Positions 25,551-35,054 of a stretch of 64,000 nt of DNA are shown here, piece after piece; positions within the stretch are counted from its first letter, which is position 1, and each line of letters starts with the position of its first letter. This DNA comes from Halorussus vallis (GTDB taxonomy: Archaea; Halobacteriota; Halobacteria; Halobacteriales; Haladaptataceae), in the NCBI RefSeq assembly GCF_024138165.1, contig NZ_CP100000.1, positions 2,480,001-2,544,000 of the forward strand, in the 5' to 3' direction. The position numbers were made by a program, and so were the translations under genes. The notes beneath the pieces are model-generated. The model did no database searches. It saw nothing but the letters and a program-made list of their open reading frames with translations, and was not told the origin of the DNA.

Positions 25551-27356
25551 ATGAGTGAACAACGCGCAGACGAAACCGAGGAGGAAGAGCGAGGACCCAC
25601 CGACGCCGAAACCGAGGAGGACGACGCGGCGGTCCACGGCGTCGGCGAACCCAGCGAGCAGTGGTACGACTACCAGGGCGCGCCGACCGGCACCGACATC
25701 GAGTGCGAGGGGTGGCGCCAGGAGGCCGCGCTCCGGATGCTGAACAACAACCTCGACCCCGAGGTCGGCGAGAAGCCCGAGAAACTGGTGGTGTACGGCG
25801 GGACTGGCAGAGCGGTCCGTAGCTGGGACGCGTACGACGCCATCCTCGCGGAACTCCGGGACCTCGGTGACACCGAGACCCTGCTGGTCCAGTCGGGCAA
25901 ACCGGTCGGGCGGTTCGAAACCCACGAACTGGCCCCGCGGGTGCTCATCGCCAACTCCAACCTCGTCGGCAAGTGGGACAACTGGGAGCACTTCCACGAA
26001 CTCGAAGCCAAGGGGCTCATCATGTACGGCCAGATGACCGCCGGGTCGTGGGCGTACATCGGCACCCAGGGCATCATTCAGGGCACCTACGAGACGCTGG
26101 CGGAACTCGCCGAACAGCACTACCCCGACGACGACGGCCTCCGGGGCAAAATCACCGTCACGGGCGGCCTCGGCGGGATGGGCGGCGCTCAACCGCTCGC
26201 CGTCACCATGAACCACGGCGTCTGCATCGCGGCGGAGGTCGACGAGAAGCGCATCGACCGCCGCATCGACACCGGGTACTGCCAGGAGAAGACCGACGAC
26301 CTGGACGAGGCCATCGAGAAGGCCGAGGAAGCCGCCGAGGCTGGCGAAGCCTACTCCGTGGGCGTCCACATGAACGCCGCCGACATGCTGGAGGGGATGC
26401 TCGAACGCGGCTTCGTCCCCGACGTGCTCACCGACCAGACCAGCGCCCACGACGAACTCGAGGGCTACTACCCCTCGGGCTACTCGGTCGCGGAGGCCGA
26501 CGAACTCCGCGAGGACGACCCCGAGACGTACGTCGAGGAGAGCCTCGACACGATGGAACGTCACGTGCAGGCCATCCTGGACCTCCAGGACGAGGGCGCC
26601 ATCGCCTTCGAGTACGGCAACAACATCCGCGGGCAGGTGCAGGAACACCGCGACCTGACGAACGCCTTCGACTTCCCGGGCTTCGTGCCGGCGTACATCC
26701 GGCCGCTATTCTGCCGCGGGAAGGGGCCGTTCCGGTGGGCCGCCCTCTCGGGCGACCCCGACGACATCCGGCGGACCGACGAGGCCGTCAAGGAACTGTT
26801 CCCCGAGAAGGACCACCTCCACCGCTGGATCGACCTCGCCCAGGAACAGGTCGAGTTCCAGGGCTTGCCCTCCAGAGTGTGTTGGCTGGGCTACCAGGCC
26901 GAGGGCGAGGACGACCTCACCGAACGCGCGAAGTTCGCGCTCCGCATCAACGAACTCGTGGCCGAAGGAACGATTTCGGCCCCGGTCGTAGTGACCCGCG
27001 ACCACCTCGACGCGGGGAGCGTCGCCAGCCCCAACCGCGAGACAGAGGCGATGAAGGACGGGTCGGACGCGGTCGCCGACTGGCCCATCCTCAACGCCCT
27101 GCTCAACTGCGCGGCGGGGGCCGACATCGTGAGCGTCCACGACGGCGGCGGGGTCGGCATCGGCAACGCGCTCCACACCAACAATCACGTGGTGCTGGAC
27201 GGCACAGACCTAGCCGCCGAAAAAGCGAAGCGCGTCTACACCACGGACCCCGGTATGGGCGTGATCCGCCACGCCGACGCCGGGTACGACGAGGCCGTCG
27301 ACGAAGCCGAGTCGTCGGGCGTCGCAGTACCGATGCGGGACCGCGAGCAAGAATGA
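25551..27356 (+). CDS. hutU: Urocanate hydratase (urocanase)
   Basis: A 601-residue enzyme that hydrates urocanate to imidazolone propionate, step two of histidine degradation. An acidic 35-residue N-terminal extension precedes the family core. Seen are '[18 protein letters not shown]', '[21 protein letters not shown]', the NAD-binding '[14 protein letters not shown]', '[18 protein letters not shown]' and the C-terminal '[22 protein letters not shown]'. First gene of hutUGIH, with an ATGA overlap to hutG. Controlled by the divergent promoter shared with a Bat-type regulator. Confidence 0.96.
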   Translation: MSEQRADETEEEERGPTDAETEEDDAAVHGVGEPSEQWYDYQGAPTGTDIECEGWRQEAALRMLNNNLDPEVGEKPEKLVVYGGTGRAVRSWDAYDAILAELRDLGDTETLLVQSGKPVGRFETHELAPRVLIANSNLVGKWDNWEHFHELEAKGLIMYGQMTAGSWAYIGTQGIIQGTYETLAELAEQHYPDDDGLRGKITVTGGLGGMGGAQPLAVTMNHGVCIAAEVDEKRIDRRIDTGYCQEKTDDLDEAIEKAEEAAEAGEAYSVGVHMNAADMLEGMLERGFVPDVLTDQTSAHDELEGYYPSGYSVAEADELREDDPETYVEESLDTMERHVQAILDLQDEGAIAFEYGNNIRGQVQEHRDLTNAFDFPGFVPAYIRPLFCRGKGPFRWAALSGDPDDIRRTDEAVKELFPEKDHLHRWIDLAQEQVEFQGLPSRVCWLGYQAEGEDDLTERAKFALRINELVAEGTISAPVVVTRDHLDAGSVASPNRETEAMKDGSDAVADWPILNALLNCAAGADIVSVHDGGGVGIGNALHTNNHVVLDGTDLAAEKAKRVYTTDPGMGVIRHADAGYDEAVDEAESSGVAVPMRDREQE

Positions 27357-28378
27357 CCGCGTTCACACACACTCAGGAATGGATGGGCACTTCAAACGAC
27401 ACTAACGACGAACAGTTCGGCCACGTCGTCGAACTCGCCAGTATCGACGAGGCCGACCGCTACGACGCCGTACTCGTGGGGGAACCGTTCGACCGGGCGG
27501 TTATCGGCCGGAAGGGCGCGGCCGAAGGCCCCGCGGCGCTCCGCCAGCGACTCGCGGGCACCAAGACCCACCACTTCGACGCCGGTCCGGTGCGGTCGGT
27601 CGCCGACCTCGGCGACGTGACGTTCGGCGACGCCGACCCCGAGTCGGTCGCCGACCTCCAGGGGCGAGTGCGGACGGTCGCCGAACAGGTCCACGACGCG
27701 GGGTCGTTCCCCGTCTTCCTCGGGGGCGACAACTCGATGACGTTCCCGAACGCCGCGCCCCTGCTGGAGTCGGGGAGCCTCGGCGTCGTCAACTTCGACG
27801 CCCACCTCGACGTCCGGGAGGTCCGGGGCGACCCGACCAGCGGGACGCCCTACCGCCAACTGTACGAGGCGGGCCTGGACGCCTACGCCTGCGTCGGCGC
27901 GCGCCACTTCGAGACCTCCACCGCCTACGCCGACTACGTCGCCGAGCGCGGCGGCGAGGTCGTCACCGCCGAGGAGGTCGGCGACGACGAGGTCGGGGCC
28001 GCCGACAGAGCCATAGAGGCGATGGGCGACGTCGACCGCGTCTACGTCAGCGTCGACCTCGACGTGCTCGACGCCTCGGCCGCGCCGGGCGTCAGCGCGC
28101 CCACGCCGGGCGGACTCACGACCAGAGAGCTGTTCCGGATGCTCCGCCTTCTCGGGAGCGAGGACCGCCTCGCCGGCTTCGAGGTCGTCGAGTGCGCGCC
28201 GCCGCTCGAAGGCGGGACCGCGAACCTGACCGCGACCGCGGGTGCGCGTGCGGTCGCACACATGCTGAGCGCTCGCTCGACGCGCGCTCGCGCGTCGAGC
28301 GAGCGCCGAGATTCGGACGGAAAGGGCGGACGAGACGCCGACGACCGCTCCTCCGGTCCGCGGGGTGACCGCCGATGA
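27353..28378 (+). CDS. hutG: Formimidoylglutamase (arginase/agmatinase family)
   Basis: A 341-residue metallohydrolase of the ureohydrolase fold. Metal-ligand motifs are [18 protein letters not shown] and [14 protein letters not shown]. It converts N-formimidoyl-glutamate to glutamate and formamide, the last hut step in this pathway variant. The ATG at 27353 overlaps the hutU stop; an in-frame ATG at 27383 preceded by AGGA is an alternative. The natural end should be near 'GARAVAHML'; about 37 extra Arg/Ser/Asp residues follow, coded partly by a 38-bp palindrome. The stop overlaps hutI by ATGA. Confidence 0.93.
   Translation: MTAFTHTQEWMGTSNDTNDEQFGHVVELASIDEADRYDAVLVGEPFDRAVIGRKGAAEGPAALRQRLAGTKTHHFDAGPVRSVADLGDVTFGDADPESVADLQGRVRTVAEQVHDAGSFPVFLGGDNSMTFPNAAPLLESGSLGVVNFDAHLDVREVRGDPTSGTPYRQLYEAGLDAYACVGARHFETSTAYADYVAERGGEVVTAEEVGDDEVGAADRAIEAMGDVDRVYVSVDLDVLDASAAPGVSAPTPGGLTTRELFRMLRLLGSEDRLAGFEVVECAPPLEGGTANLTATAGARAVAHMLSARSTRARASSERRDSDGKGGRDADDRSSGPRGDRR
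28269..28306. repeat. 38-bp near-perfect palindrome in the 3' end of hutG
   Basis: Eighteen-base arms starting gcgctcgctcgacgcgcg around a central CT. It encodes [15 protein letters not shown]-type residues beyond the conserved hutG end, so it appears to have extended the protein. Confidence 0.8.
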
Positions 28379-29634
28379 GCGACCTCACGGCGGTCGTCCA
28401 CGACGCCGCCCAGGTCGTCACGCTGGAAGCGGGCGAGCGCGAGAACGGCCCAGAACTCGGCATCTACGAGGACGCCGCGGTCGCCGTCGAGGACGGCGAG
28501 GTCGTCCGCGTGGGCGCGACCGGCCCGGTCACCCGGGAGTATCCGCCGGAGAACGCCGAGCACGCCGTCGACGCCTCGGGCAAGGCCGTGATTCCGGGGT
28601 TCGTCGACCCCCACACCCACGCGCTGTTCGCGGGCGACCGCTCCGACGAGTTCGAGGCGAAACTCCGGGGCAAGACCTACCAGGAGATACTCGAGGAGGG
28701 CGGCGGCATCCTCCGGACCGTCCGGGCCACCCGCGAGGCGAGCGACGAGGAACTGCTCGACAATCTGCTCGGGCACCTCGACGCGATGCTCGCCCACGGC
28801 ACCACGACGGTCGAGGTCAAGTCGGGCTACGGACTGGACACCGAGACGGAACTCCGGATGCTGGAGGTCATCGACCGCGCCGACCGCGAACATCCCCTCG
28901 ACGTGGTCCCGACGTTCATGGGCGCCCACGCGGTGCCGCAGGGCCGGGACGCCGACGACTACGTCGACGAGGTCGTCGACGAGCAGATTCCCGCGGTCGC
29001 AAAGCAGGGTATCGCGGAGTTCTGCGACGTGTTCTGCGAGGAGGGCGTCTTCGACGTCGAGCAGTCCCGGCGCGTGCTGGAGGCCGGGACGGACGCGGGG
29101 ATGACCCCGAAGGTCCACGCCGAGGAACTCGCCCACATCGGCGGCACGCAACTCGCCGCGGAGGTCGGGGCGACCAGCGCCGACCACCTGCTCCACTCGA
29201 CCGAGGAGGACGTCGACGCACTGGTCGTGAACGATGTAGTCCCAGTGTTGCTTCCGGGCACCGCCTTCGGCCTCGGCGCGGCCTACGCCGACGCGCGGGC
29301 GTTCCTCGACGCGGGCGCGCCGGTCGCGGTGGCGACCGACTTCAACCCCAACTGCTACAGCCAGAGCATGGGGTTCGCCGCCGCGCTGTCGTGCGTCGAG
29401 ATGGGGATGACCCCCGCCGAAGCGCTGGTCGCCTCCACGACGAACGCCGCGAAGGCGCTCGACCGCCCCGAACCGGTCGGCACCCTCCGGGAGGGTGCGC
29501 CCGCCGACCTCGCGGTGCTCGACGCGCCGAGCTACGTCCACGTCCCGTACAACTTCGGCGTCAACGCGGTCGAAACCGTGCTGAAGGGCGGCGAGGTGGT
29601 CTGTCGCGACGGAGCGGTGATCCGAGATGAGTGA
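28375..29634 (+). CDS. hutI: Imidazolonepropionase
   Basis: A 419-residue amidohydrolase. The metal site is PGFVDPHTHALF, with 'GYGLDTETELRML', 'KVHAEEL' and 'ATDFNPNCYSQSM', all typical of HutI. It opens the imidazolone ring to N-formimidoyl-glutamate. ATGA overlap with hutG and an 8-base overlap with hutH show a tightly coupled operon. The first 60 residues form the small beta domain usual in amidohydrolases. Confidence 0.96.
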   Translation: MSDLTAVVHDAAQVVTLEAGERENGPELGIYEDAAVAVEDGEVVRVGATGPVTREYPPENAEHAVDASGKAVIPGFVDPHTHALFAGDRSDEFEAKLRGKTYQEILEEGGGILRTVRATREASDEELLDNLLGHLDAMLAHGTTTVEVKSGYGLDTETELRMLEVIDRADREHPLDVVPTFMGAHAVPQGRDADDYVDEVVDEQIPAVAKQGIAEFCDVFCEEGVFDVEQSRRVLEAGTDAGMTPKVHAEELAHIGGTQLAAEVGATSADHLLHSTEEDVDALVVNDVVPVLLPGTAFGLGAAYADARAFLDAGAPVAVATDFNPNCYSQSMGFAAALSCVEMGMTPAEALVASTTNAAKALDRPEPVGTLREGAPADLAVLDAPSYVHVPYNFGVNAVETVLKGGEVVCRDGAVIRDE

Positions 29635-31210
29635 CCGTTCCGAACCGGTCCGTCTCGACGGCGAGCACCTCACCCCCGAAGACGTGGCCGCGGTCGCCCG
29701 CGAGGATGTCCCGGTGGCGATTCCGGAGTCGGCCCGCGAGAAGGTCCGGACCGCCCGCGAGCGCGTCGAGGAGGTGGTCGAGAGCGGCGAGGTCGTCTAC
29801 GGCCTCAACACCGGATTCGGCGAACTCGTCGACGAGCGCATCCCGCCCGAGGACATCGAGCAACTCCAACTCAACCTCGTCCGGAGCCACGCCGCGGGCG
29901 CGGGCCGCGAACTGACCCGCGAGGAGGTCCGAGCGATGCTCCTGGGCCGAATCAACGCGCTGGTCAAGGGCTACTCGGGCGTCCGGGAGGTGGTCGTCGA
30001 CCACCTCGCCGCGATGCTGAACGAGGGCGTCCATCCGGTCGTCAAGTCCCGCGGGAGTCTGGGCGCGAGCGGCGACCTCGCGCCGCTCGCGCATCTCGCG
30101 CTGGTACTCGTTGGAGAGGGTCAGGCCGATGTCGACGGCGAGCGAATGGACGGCGCGGAGGCGCTTGCGACCGCCGACCTCGACCCCCTGACACTCCGCG
30201 CGAAGGAGGGGTTGGCGCTCATCAACGGGACCCAGCTATCGGCCGGCCTCGCCGCGCTCGCGGTGGTCGACGCCGAGCGCGCGATTCGGGCCGCCGACGT
30301 GGCCGGCGCGCTCACGACCGAGGTGACGATGGGCACCACCGCCGCCTGCGACGAGTCCATCGCCCGGGTGCGCCCCCATGCGGGTCACGCCGAGAGTGCG
30401 CGCAACGTCAAGCGCCTCACCGCCGACTCCGAGGTCGTCGAGTCCCACCGCAACTGCGACCGGGTTCAGGACGCCTACTCGATTCGGTGCCTGCCCCAGG
30501 TCCACGGCGCGGTCCGGGACGCGGTCGCGCACCTCCGCGAGGCGGTCGAAGTCGAACTCAACAGCGCGACCGACAACCCGCTCATCTTCGACGCCGCCGA
30601 CGCCGACGACCGGGCCAGCGGCACCGAGAACGCCGCGGTGCTGTCGGGCGGCAACTTCCACGGCGACCCGCTGGCGATGCCGCTGGACTACCTCACCAAC
30701 GCTGTGACCGAACTCGCGGCCATCTCCGAGCGACGGGTCGACCGGATGCTCAACCCGAACGTCCAGGAACCGCACCTCCCGGCGTTCCTGACCGAGGGCA
30801 GCGGCCTGCGCTCGGGCTACATGATCGCCCAGTACACCGCGGCCGCGCTGGTCAACGAGAACCGCGCCACCGGCCGACCCTCGATGGACAACACGCCGGT
30901 CAGCGGCAACCAGGAGGATCACGTGAGCATGAGCGCCCAGTCGGCGTTCGACGCGCGCGGCGCGGTCGAGAACGCGATCTCGGTCGTCGGCATCGAACTG
31001 CTCTGCGGCGCCCAGGCCGCGGAGTTCCTCCCCGAGGACCTCGCCCACGGCGTCGGCACCGCGGCCGCCTACGAGGCGGTCCGGAACGCGGTGCCGCCGC
31101 TGGTCGAGGACCGACCGATACACGAGGACATCGAGCGCGCGGACGCGCTGGTGTGGTCGGGGATGCTCGAAGAGCGCGTCGAAGAGGCGCTCGGCGCGGA
31201 ACTGGCGTAG
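29627..31210 (+). CDS. hutH: Histidine ammonia-lyase
   Basis: A 527-residue MIO enzyme that deaminates histidine to urocanate. The MIO triad Ala147-Ser148-Gly149 lies in 'RGSLGASGDLAPLAH', with Tyr58 (VYGLNTGFG), INGT Asn, 'DAYSIRCLPQV' and 'NQEDHVSM' all present. It is the complete, presumably active counterpart to the MIO-less paralogue at 17448-19046. Last gene of the operon; it overlaps hutI by 8 bases and is followed by a hairpin. Confidence 0.96.
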   Translation: MSDRSEPVRLDGEHLTPEDVAAVAREDVPVAIPESAREKVRTARERVEEVVESGEVVYGLNTGFGELVDERIPPEDIEQLQLNLVRSHAAGAGRELTREEVRAMLLGRINALVKGYSGVREVVVDHLAAMLNEGVHPVVKSRGSLGASGDLAPLAHLALVLVGEGQADVDGERMDGAEALATADLDPLTLRAKEGLALINGTQLSAGLAALAVVDAERAIRAADVAGALTTEVTMGTTAACDESIARVRPHAGHAESARNVKRLTADSEVVESHRNCDRVQDAYSIRCLPQVHGAVRDAVAHLREAVEVELNSATDNPLIFDAADADDRASGTENAAVLSGGNFHGDPLAMPLDYLTNAVTELAAISERRVDRMLNPNVQEPHLPAFLTEGSGLRSGYMIAQYTAAALVNENRATGRPSMDNTPVSGNQEDHVSMSAQSAFDARGAVENAISVVGIELLCGAQAAEFLPEDLAHGVGTAAAYEAVRNAVPPLVEDRPIHEDIERADALVWSGMLEERVEEALGAELA

Positions 31211-31217
31211 TCGGCGT

Positions 31218-31254
31218 GCGACGGTCGTGGGGCGACGGTCGCCACGACCGTCGC
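31218..31254. terminator. Hairpin after hutH
   Basis: Thirteen-base arms (gcgacggtcgtgg and complement) with an 11-base loop, 8 bases after the hutH stop. No T-run follows. Confidence 0.5.
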
Positions 31255-31307
31255 CGCCCGACTCCTGCGGCCATCATTTCTATGAACCGGCTTGGCTTAC
31301 CCCGGCC

Positions 31308-32483
31308 ATGACAGATGCACTGATAGTCGACGCCGCGCGGACGCCCCACGGCTCGTTTCTCGGCGCGCTCGCCGACGTTTCCGCGGTCGAACTCGGCGCC
31401 ACGGCGGTCCGGGGACTCGTCGAGCGGACGGAGGTCGACGAAGACGATGTCGACTGGCTCGCGCTCGGCAACGCCGTGCAGGCCGGCGTCGGCCAGGTTC
31501 CGGCCCGGCAGGTCGGCCTGGCGGCCGACCTGCCCGACGACCTTCCCGCGACGACCGTCAACGAGGCCTCGGGGTCCGGCCTGCGCGCCATCGCGCTCGC
31601 GGTCGACCGCATCGTGGCCGGCCGTGCCGACGTCGCCGTCGCCGGCGGCACCGAGTCGATGTCGAACGCGCCCTACCTCGCGCCCGACACCCGCCGGGGC
31701 AAGCGACTCGGCGACGCGACGCTGGTCGACGCCCTCATCAGGGACTCACTGTGGGACATGCAGTACGACGCCCACATGGGTGAACTCACCGAGGACCTGG
31801 CCGAACGCTTCGAGATATCCAGAGAAGCCCAGGACGAGTACGCGCTCGCCAGCCACGAGCGGGCGGTCGAGGCGGTCGAGGACGGCCTGTTCGAGGACGA
31901 AGTGATTCCGGTCGAAGCGGTCGACGGCGAGGCCGTCGAGCGCGACGAGGGGCCGCGGGCGGACACCAGCGTAGAGGCGCTGGCCGACCTGCCGACTCCG
32001 TTCCGCGAGGACGGGACCATCACTCCGGGCAACGCTTCGGACCTGAGCGACGGCGCGGGGTGCGCGCTGCTCGCCGACGCCGAGGTCGCCGAGTCGGAGG
32101 GGTTAGAACCGCTCGCCCGCGTCGAGGACTACGCGGTCGCCTACCGCGACCCGAAGTGGTTCGGGATGTCTGTCGGCGATGCGGTCGAGCGACTGCTCGA
32201 CGACAACGACCTGTCGGTCGCGGACGTCGACGTCTTCGAGTTGAACGAGGCGTTCGCCGCCCAGATGGTGTACGTCCGCGACCGCCTCGAAATTCCGATG
32301 GAGAAGCACAATCCCCGCGGCGGGGCGGTCGCGCTCGGCCACCCCATCGGCGCGAGCGGCGGCATCCTGACGGCGACGCTTGCCCACGCGATGGCCGACG
32401 ACGACGACGAACTCGGCGTCGTCGGGATGAGTATCGGTGGCGGCGGCGGCATCGCGATGTTGCTCCGCCGCGGCACCGAGTGA
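31308..32483 (+). CDS. Thiolase-family protein with both catalytic Cys replaced by Ser
   Basis: The 391-residue protein has normal acetyl-CoA acetyltransferase length and motifs: 'GQVPARQVG', 'FELNEAFAAQ' and 'GHPIGASGG' with His345. The nucleophile position is Ser88 (VNEASGSGLRA, where thiolases have CGSGL). The acid/base Cys is Ser375 (GMSIGGGGG, where thiolases have CIGGG). Both codons are clear in the DNA (TCG and AGT). The Claisen or thiolysis chemistry that relies on these Cys is doubtful; a changed activity or non-catalytic role is possible. The start follows an AT-rich patch and no operon partner is obvious. Confidence 0.85.
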   Translation: MTDALIVDAARTPHGSFLGALADVSAVELGATAVRGLVERTEVDEDDVDWLALGNAVQAGVGQVPARQVGLAADLPDDLPATTVNEASGSGLRAIALAVDRIVAGRADVAVAGGTESMSNAPYLAPDTRRGKRLGDATLVDALIRDSLWDMQYDAHMGELTEDLAERFEISREAQDEYALASHERAVEAVEDGLFEDEVIPVEAVDGEAVERDEGPRADTSVEALADLPTPFREDGTITPGNASDLSDGAGCALLADAEVAESEGLEPLARVEDYAVAYRDPKWFGMSVGDAVERLLDDNDLSVADVDVFELNEAFAAQMVYVRDRLEIPMEKHNPRGGAVALGHPIGASGGILTATLAHAMADDDDELGVVGMSIGGGGGIAMLLRRGTE

Positions 32484-32489
32484 GTCAGT

Positions 32490-32807
32490 TCAGTCGGCGG
32501 TCCACGGCGCTCGTTCGCGGGTCGCTTCGTGCGGGTCGTCGGACGGTTCCTCGCGGCGGCCGTCGCCCTCGCTCTCGTTCGGGCCGTTCTCCGCGCTCTC
32601 GGACTCGTCGGCCGTCGACCGGTCGGCGGCCGCGGACCATCGGAAGATGCCGTGTTCCGGACACTCGTAGGCGTCCGCGACGAGGCTCTCGCACGCCCGC
32701 CCGCAGTCGGGGCAGGGAGCGACGGCTTCCTCGGCGTTCGGGTCGGCGTCCATCTCGCGGTAGACCTCGCGCCACCCGCCGCTGGGCGACTTACGCTCGT
32801 CGGGCAT
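32490..32807 (-). CDS. Small zinc-ribbon protein
   Basis: A 105-residue protein from the ATG at 32807. Residues about 1-25 are 'MPDERKSPSGGWREVYREMD', then a zinc-ribbon CPDCGRAC...YECPEHG; the C-terminal half is acidic and disordered. Its start lies inside the end of the upstream zinc-ribbon gene (17-base overlap), so the two are probably co-expressed. No function is recognised; such small zinc proteins in haloarchaea are often nucleic-acid or protein-binding. Confidence 0.7.
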   Translation of the reverse strand: MPDERKSPSGGWREVYREMDADPNAEEAVAPCPDCGRACESLVADAYECPEHGIFRWSAAADRSTADESESAENGPNESEGDGRREEPSDDPHEATRERAPWTAD

Positions 32808-33087
32808 CGTCCCCCTCGTCGCTCGCCTCACTGTTCGTGGCTTTACCGCGCGCCTCGCATCTCGCGGCTTCGCCGCTCGCTTCTTCGAGGCCCGCGCGGT
32901 TTCCTTCGGAAACCTTGCGCGCCTCGCACCTGAAACATCCCTCGCGAATCCGCGGGTCGGTCGTCTCCAGGCCGCACCGCTCGCACCGCCAGTAGCAGTG
33001 GTCGTACTCGCCGGCCCTGTCGCTGCCGCGGTGGGGCCCGGTCACGGTCCCGGTACTTTCTTGTAATCGTGGCGTATCCGTAGACAT
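32791..33087 (-). CDS. Small zinc-finger protein
   Basis: A 98-residue protein with two CxxC-type pairs ('CYWRCERCGLETTD', 'EGCFRCEARK'). The C-terminal 40 residues are an Ala/Glu/Arg-rich tail coded by a low-complexity stretch with a small hairpin (ggtttcc-ttc-ggaaacc, 32898-32914). It precedes the second zinc-ribbon gene with overlap and follows rpap3 by 174 bases on the same strand. Function unknown. Confidence 0.68.
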   Translation of the reverse strand: MSTDTPRLQESTGTVTGPHRGSDRAGEYDHCYWRCERCGLETTDPRIREGCFRCEARKVSEGNRAGLEEASGEAARCEARGKATNSEASDEGDDARRA

Positions 33088-33261
33088 TGGGCTGCTCGAA
33101 CTTGGGGCACGCCCAGCGTTCGGGTGCTGGTCCCACCCGGGCGCGTTTCGAAGCGCGGATGCTGGGCTGTTTATCTGCCGATTCTCTCGCGGTTACGTCG
33201 CGTGCTCTCCTCCCATCCACCCCCGAAAGTCGTTCGTCAGTCGATTCCTCCGAAGCCGCGC

Positions 33262-33987
33262 CTACAGCTGGGCTTCCGGCTCGGCTTCGGATTCGGCCGC
33301 CGACGCGTCTCCGTCCCCGTCGGCGTCGGCGTCGGATTCGGCGTCGGCGTCGCCCTCCAGCTCCGTCTGGTCCTCGTCGCTGGCTGCGTCGTCGCTCGCA
33401 GCGCCTTCGCCGCCGTCGGTGCCGTCGAGGCTCTCGAGCGCCGAGATGGCGAGGTCGCGGTACTGGTCGAGCGGCAGGTCGTACTGCTCCTCGGCCATCC
33501 GGGCGTACTCGTTACCGTCGTCGTCGAACCGCGCGATGCGGTCGAGCGTGCGCTCGGCGGTTTCGACCACCCAGCGGTCGCGGGTGGCGGCGTCGACCTC
33601 CGTGATCGACTCCGGACGCACGGAGACGTTGATGTTGCCGTCGTCGGTCTCGTAGGTCCGGGGCTTGCCGGTGATGGCGACGTAGGCAGGCGGTTCGAGT
33701 TCGCGCAGCATGCTCGCGGCCTCGGGCTGGTACTGGCCGGCGTAGACGAAGAACGGGTCGCCGTTCGGGTCCACGACCCGGCCCTGCCAGTACTCGCTGT
33801 CGTCGCCGATGTCCTCGGTTTCGGTCAGCGTGCCGACGAAGAAGATGCGGTTGGCCCGCTCTCCGGTCGGCAGCAGCGCGTAGACGGGGGCGCGCTCTTC
33901 GTCTGATTCCTTGAACGTGTGCGTCGCGTCGTTGAACTCGCCCGCGAACACGCGGCGGGCGACCTCTCGCATGGGTGCTCCACTCAT
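33262..33987 (-). CDS. rpap3: RPA-associated protein (COG3390, Rpap3-like)
   Basis: A 241-residue protein with an OB-fold-like N-terminal half ('REVARRVFAGEFNDATHTF' through 'ITGKPRTYETDDGNINVSVRPESI') and a very acidic Ala/Asp/Glu tail. It matches the haloarchaeal RPA-associated family. It directly abuts rpa3 (start 33987, rpa3 stop 33988), the same arrangement as the rpa3-rpap3 operon known in Haloferax. It probably works with RPA3 in single-stranded DNA binding during repair and replication. Confidence 0.9.
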   Translation of the reverse strand: MSGAPMREVARRVFAGEFNDATHTFKESDEERAPVYALLPTGERANRIFFVGTLTETEDIGDDSEYWQGRVVDPNGDPFFVYAGQYQPEAASMLRELEPPAYVAITGKPRTYETDDGNINVSVRPESITEVDAATRDRWVVETAERTLDRIARFDDDGNEYARMAEEQYDLPLDQYRDLAISALESLDGTDGGEGAASDDAASDEDQTELEGDADAESDADADGDGDASAAESEAEPEAQL

Positions 33988-34923
33988 TTACATCGACCTC
34001 GCTTTGATGAGAACGTCCTCCGCATCGGCCGGACCGGCCATCGTCTCGACGTCGTTGGCCAGCAGGTACCGCCCCATCGTCGGGCCGGCGACCTTGTAGT
34101 AGCGGCCGAGGGTCTTCTCTCGCATCTCTTCGGCGACGACGGTCGTGTCGAGCGCGTCCATCGCCATGTCCTGTGCCTCCTGGAGGCCGATGCCGGTGAA
34201 CTCCTCGGTCGCCTCCTTGTTGAAGATGACCTCCCGGACCTCCTCGCCGTCGTCGAGGACGCCCTTGATGCGGAGGTCGAACTCGCCTTCGACCTCGCCG
34301 TGCTCCGAACAGCGGCCGTTCTGGAGCACGCGCGTGCAGTCCTCGTGGGGACAGCGCTTGATGAGCCCGCTTCCGCTCTGGATGTCCACCAGCGCGCCGA
34401 TAACTTCCTCGCTGTTGTCGCCGACTTCGATGTCCTGGTCGAGTTCCTCGATGGTGGTCGTGCGGTTGAGCTTCACCGAGTAGTCGCCCTGGTACTCGTC
34501 GGAGACGAGGTTACCGAACTTGTAGACCTTCCCCTCCTCGAGTTCCGCGAGGTCGGAGTCGGCCCACTTGGTGAACTTGATGGTGCCCGTCTCGTCGCCG
34601 AGCAGGCCGACCTGGCCGACGGCGTCGCTCCGGGCCTCCCAGAGGTCGACGACCTTCGCGGTGAGGCCGAGCCACATCTCGTCCTGGTCGACGTCCTCGA
34701 CGTTGACCTCCTCGTTGCCGCCGCCACCGGTCCGGATCTCGTCGCGTTCGAGTCCGGCCTCGTCGAGGTAGTGGCTGACGACGCTCCGGCGGGCCTCGTC
34801 GACGGGGACGCGGTATTCGTTCACGAGGTTGTCGAGGCGCTCCTCGACCTCCTCGACGGTGATATCTAAATGGTCGGAGAACTGTTCGCGTATCTCTTGG
34901 GCGTGCTGGTGCACATCGCTCAT
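33988..34923 (-). CDS. rpa3: Replication protein A, RPA3 type
   Basis: A 311-residue single-stranded DNA-binding protein. The N-terminal helical region (MSDVHQHAQEIREQF) is followed by an OB fold ('WLGLTAKVVDLWEARSDAVGQVGLLGDETGTIKFTKW'), a second OB-like region, and a zinc finger CPHEDC...GRCSEHG (about residues 198-213). Size and architecture match Haloferax RPA3. A TTTTTATACTA TATA box lies at 34991-34981, with a CACTTTCACTTTCACT element just upstream. First gene of the operon. Confidence 0.93.
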   Translation of the reverse strand: MSDVHQHAQEIREQFSDHLDITVEEVEERLDNLVNEYRVPVDEARRSVVSHYLDEAGLERDEIRTGGGGNEEVNVEDVDQDEMWLGLTAKVVDLWEARSDAVGQVGLLGDETGTIKFTKWADSDLAELEEGKVYKFGNLVSDEYQGDYSVKLNRTTTIEELDQDIEVGDNSEEVIGALVDIQSGSGLIKRCPHEDCTRVLQNGRCSEHGEVEGEFDLRIKGVLDDGEEVREVIFNKEATEEFTGIGLQEAQDMAMDALDTTVVAEEMREKTLGRYYKVAGPTMGRYLLANDVETMAGPADAEDVLIKARSM

Positions 34924-34980
34924 GTCGTATCCGTCTCCGCTTCGTTTTCTGTGGGAGACACTTGACTGGTTAGCGCCGCA

Positions 34981-35022
34981 TAGTATAAAAAGCTCTGTAT
35001 CTCCGGAGTGAAAGTGAAAGTG
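34981..35022 (-). promoter_or_regulatory. rpa3 promoter with CACTTTCACTTTCACT element
   Basis: On the minus strand, CACTTTCACTTTCACT (35022-35007) lies 15 bases upstream of TATA-like TTTTTATACTA (34991-34981). The same 16-mer occurs at 42448-42433 before a small gene with nearly the same spacing to an AT box. Confidence 0.6.
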
Positions 35023-35054
35023 GTCCCCTCGACGGACCTCCGGCCGGTTTTCGG

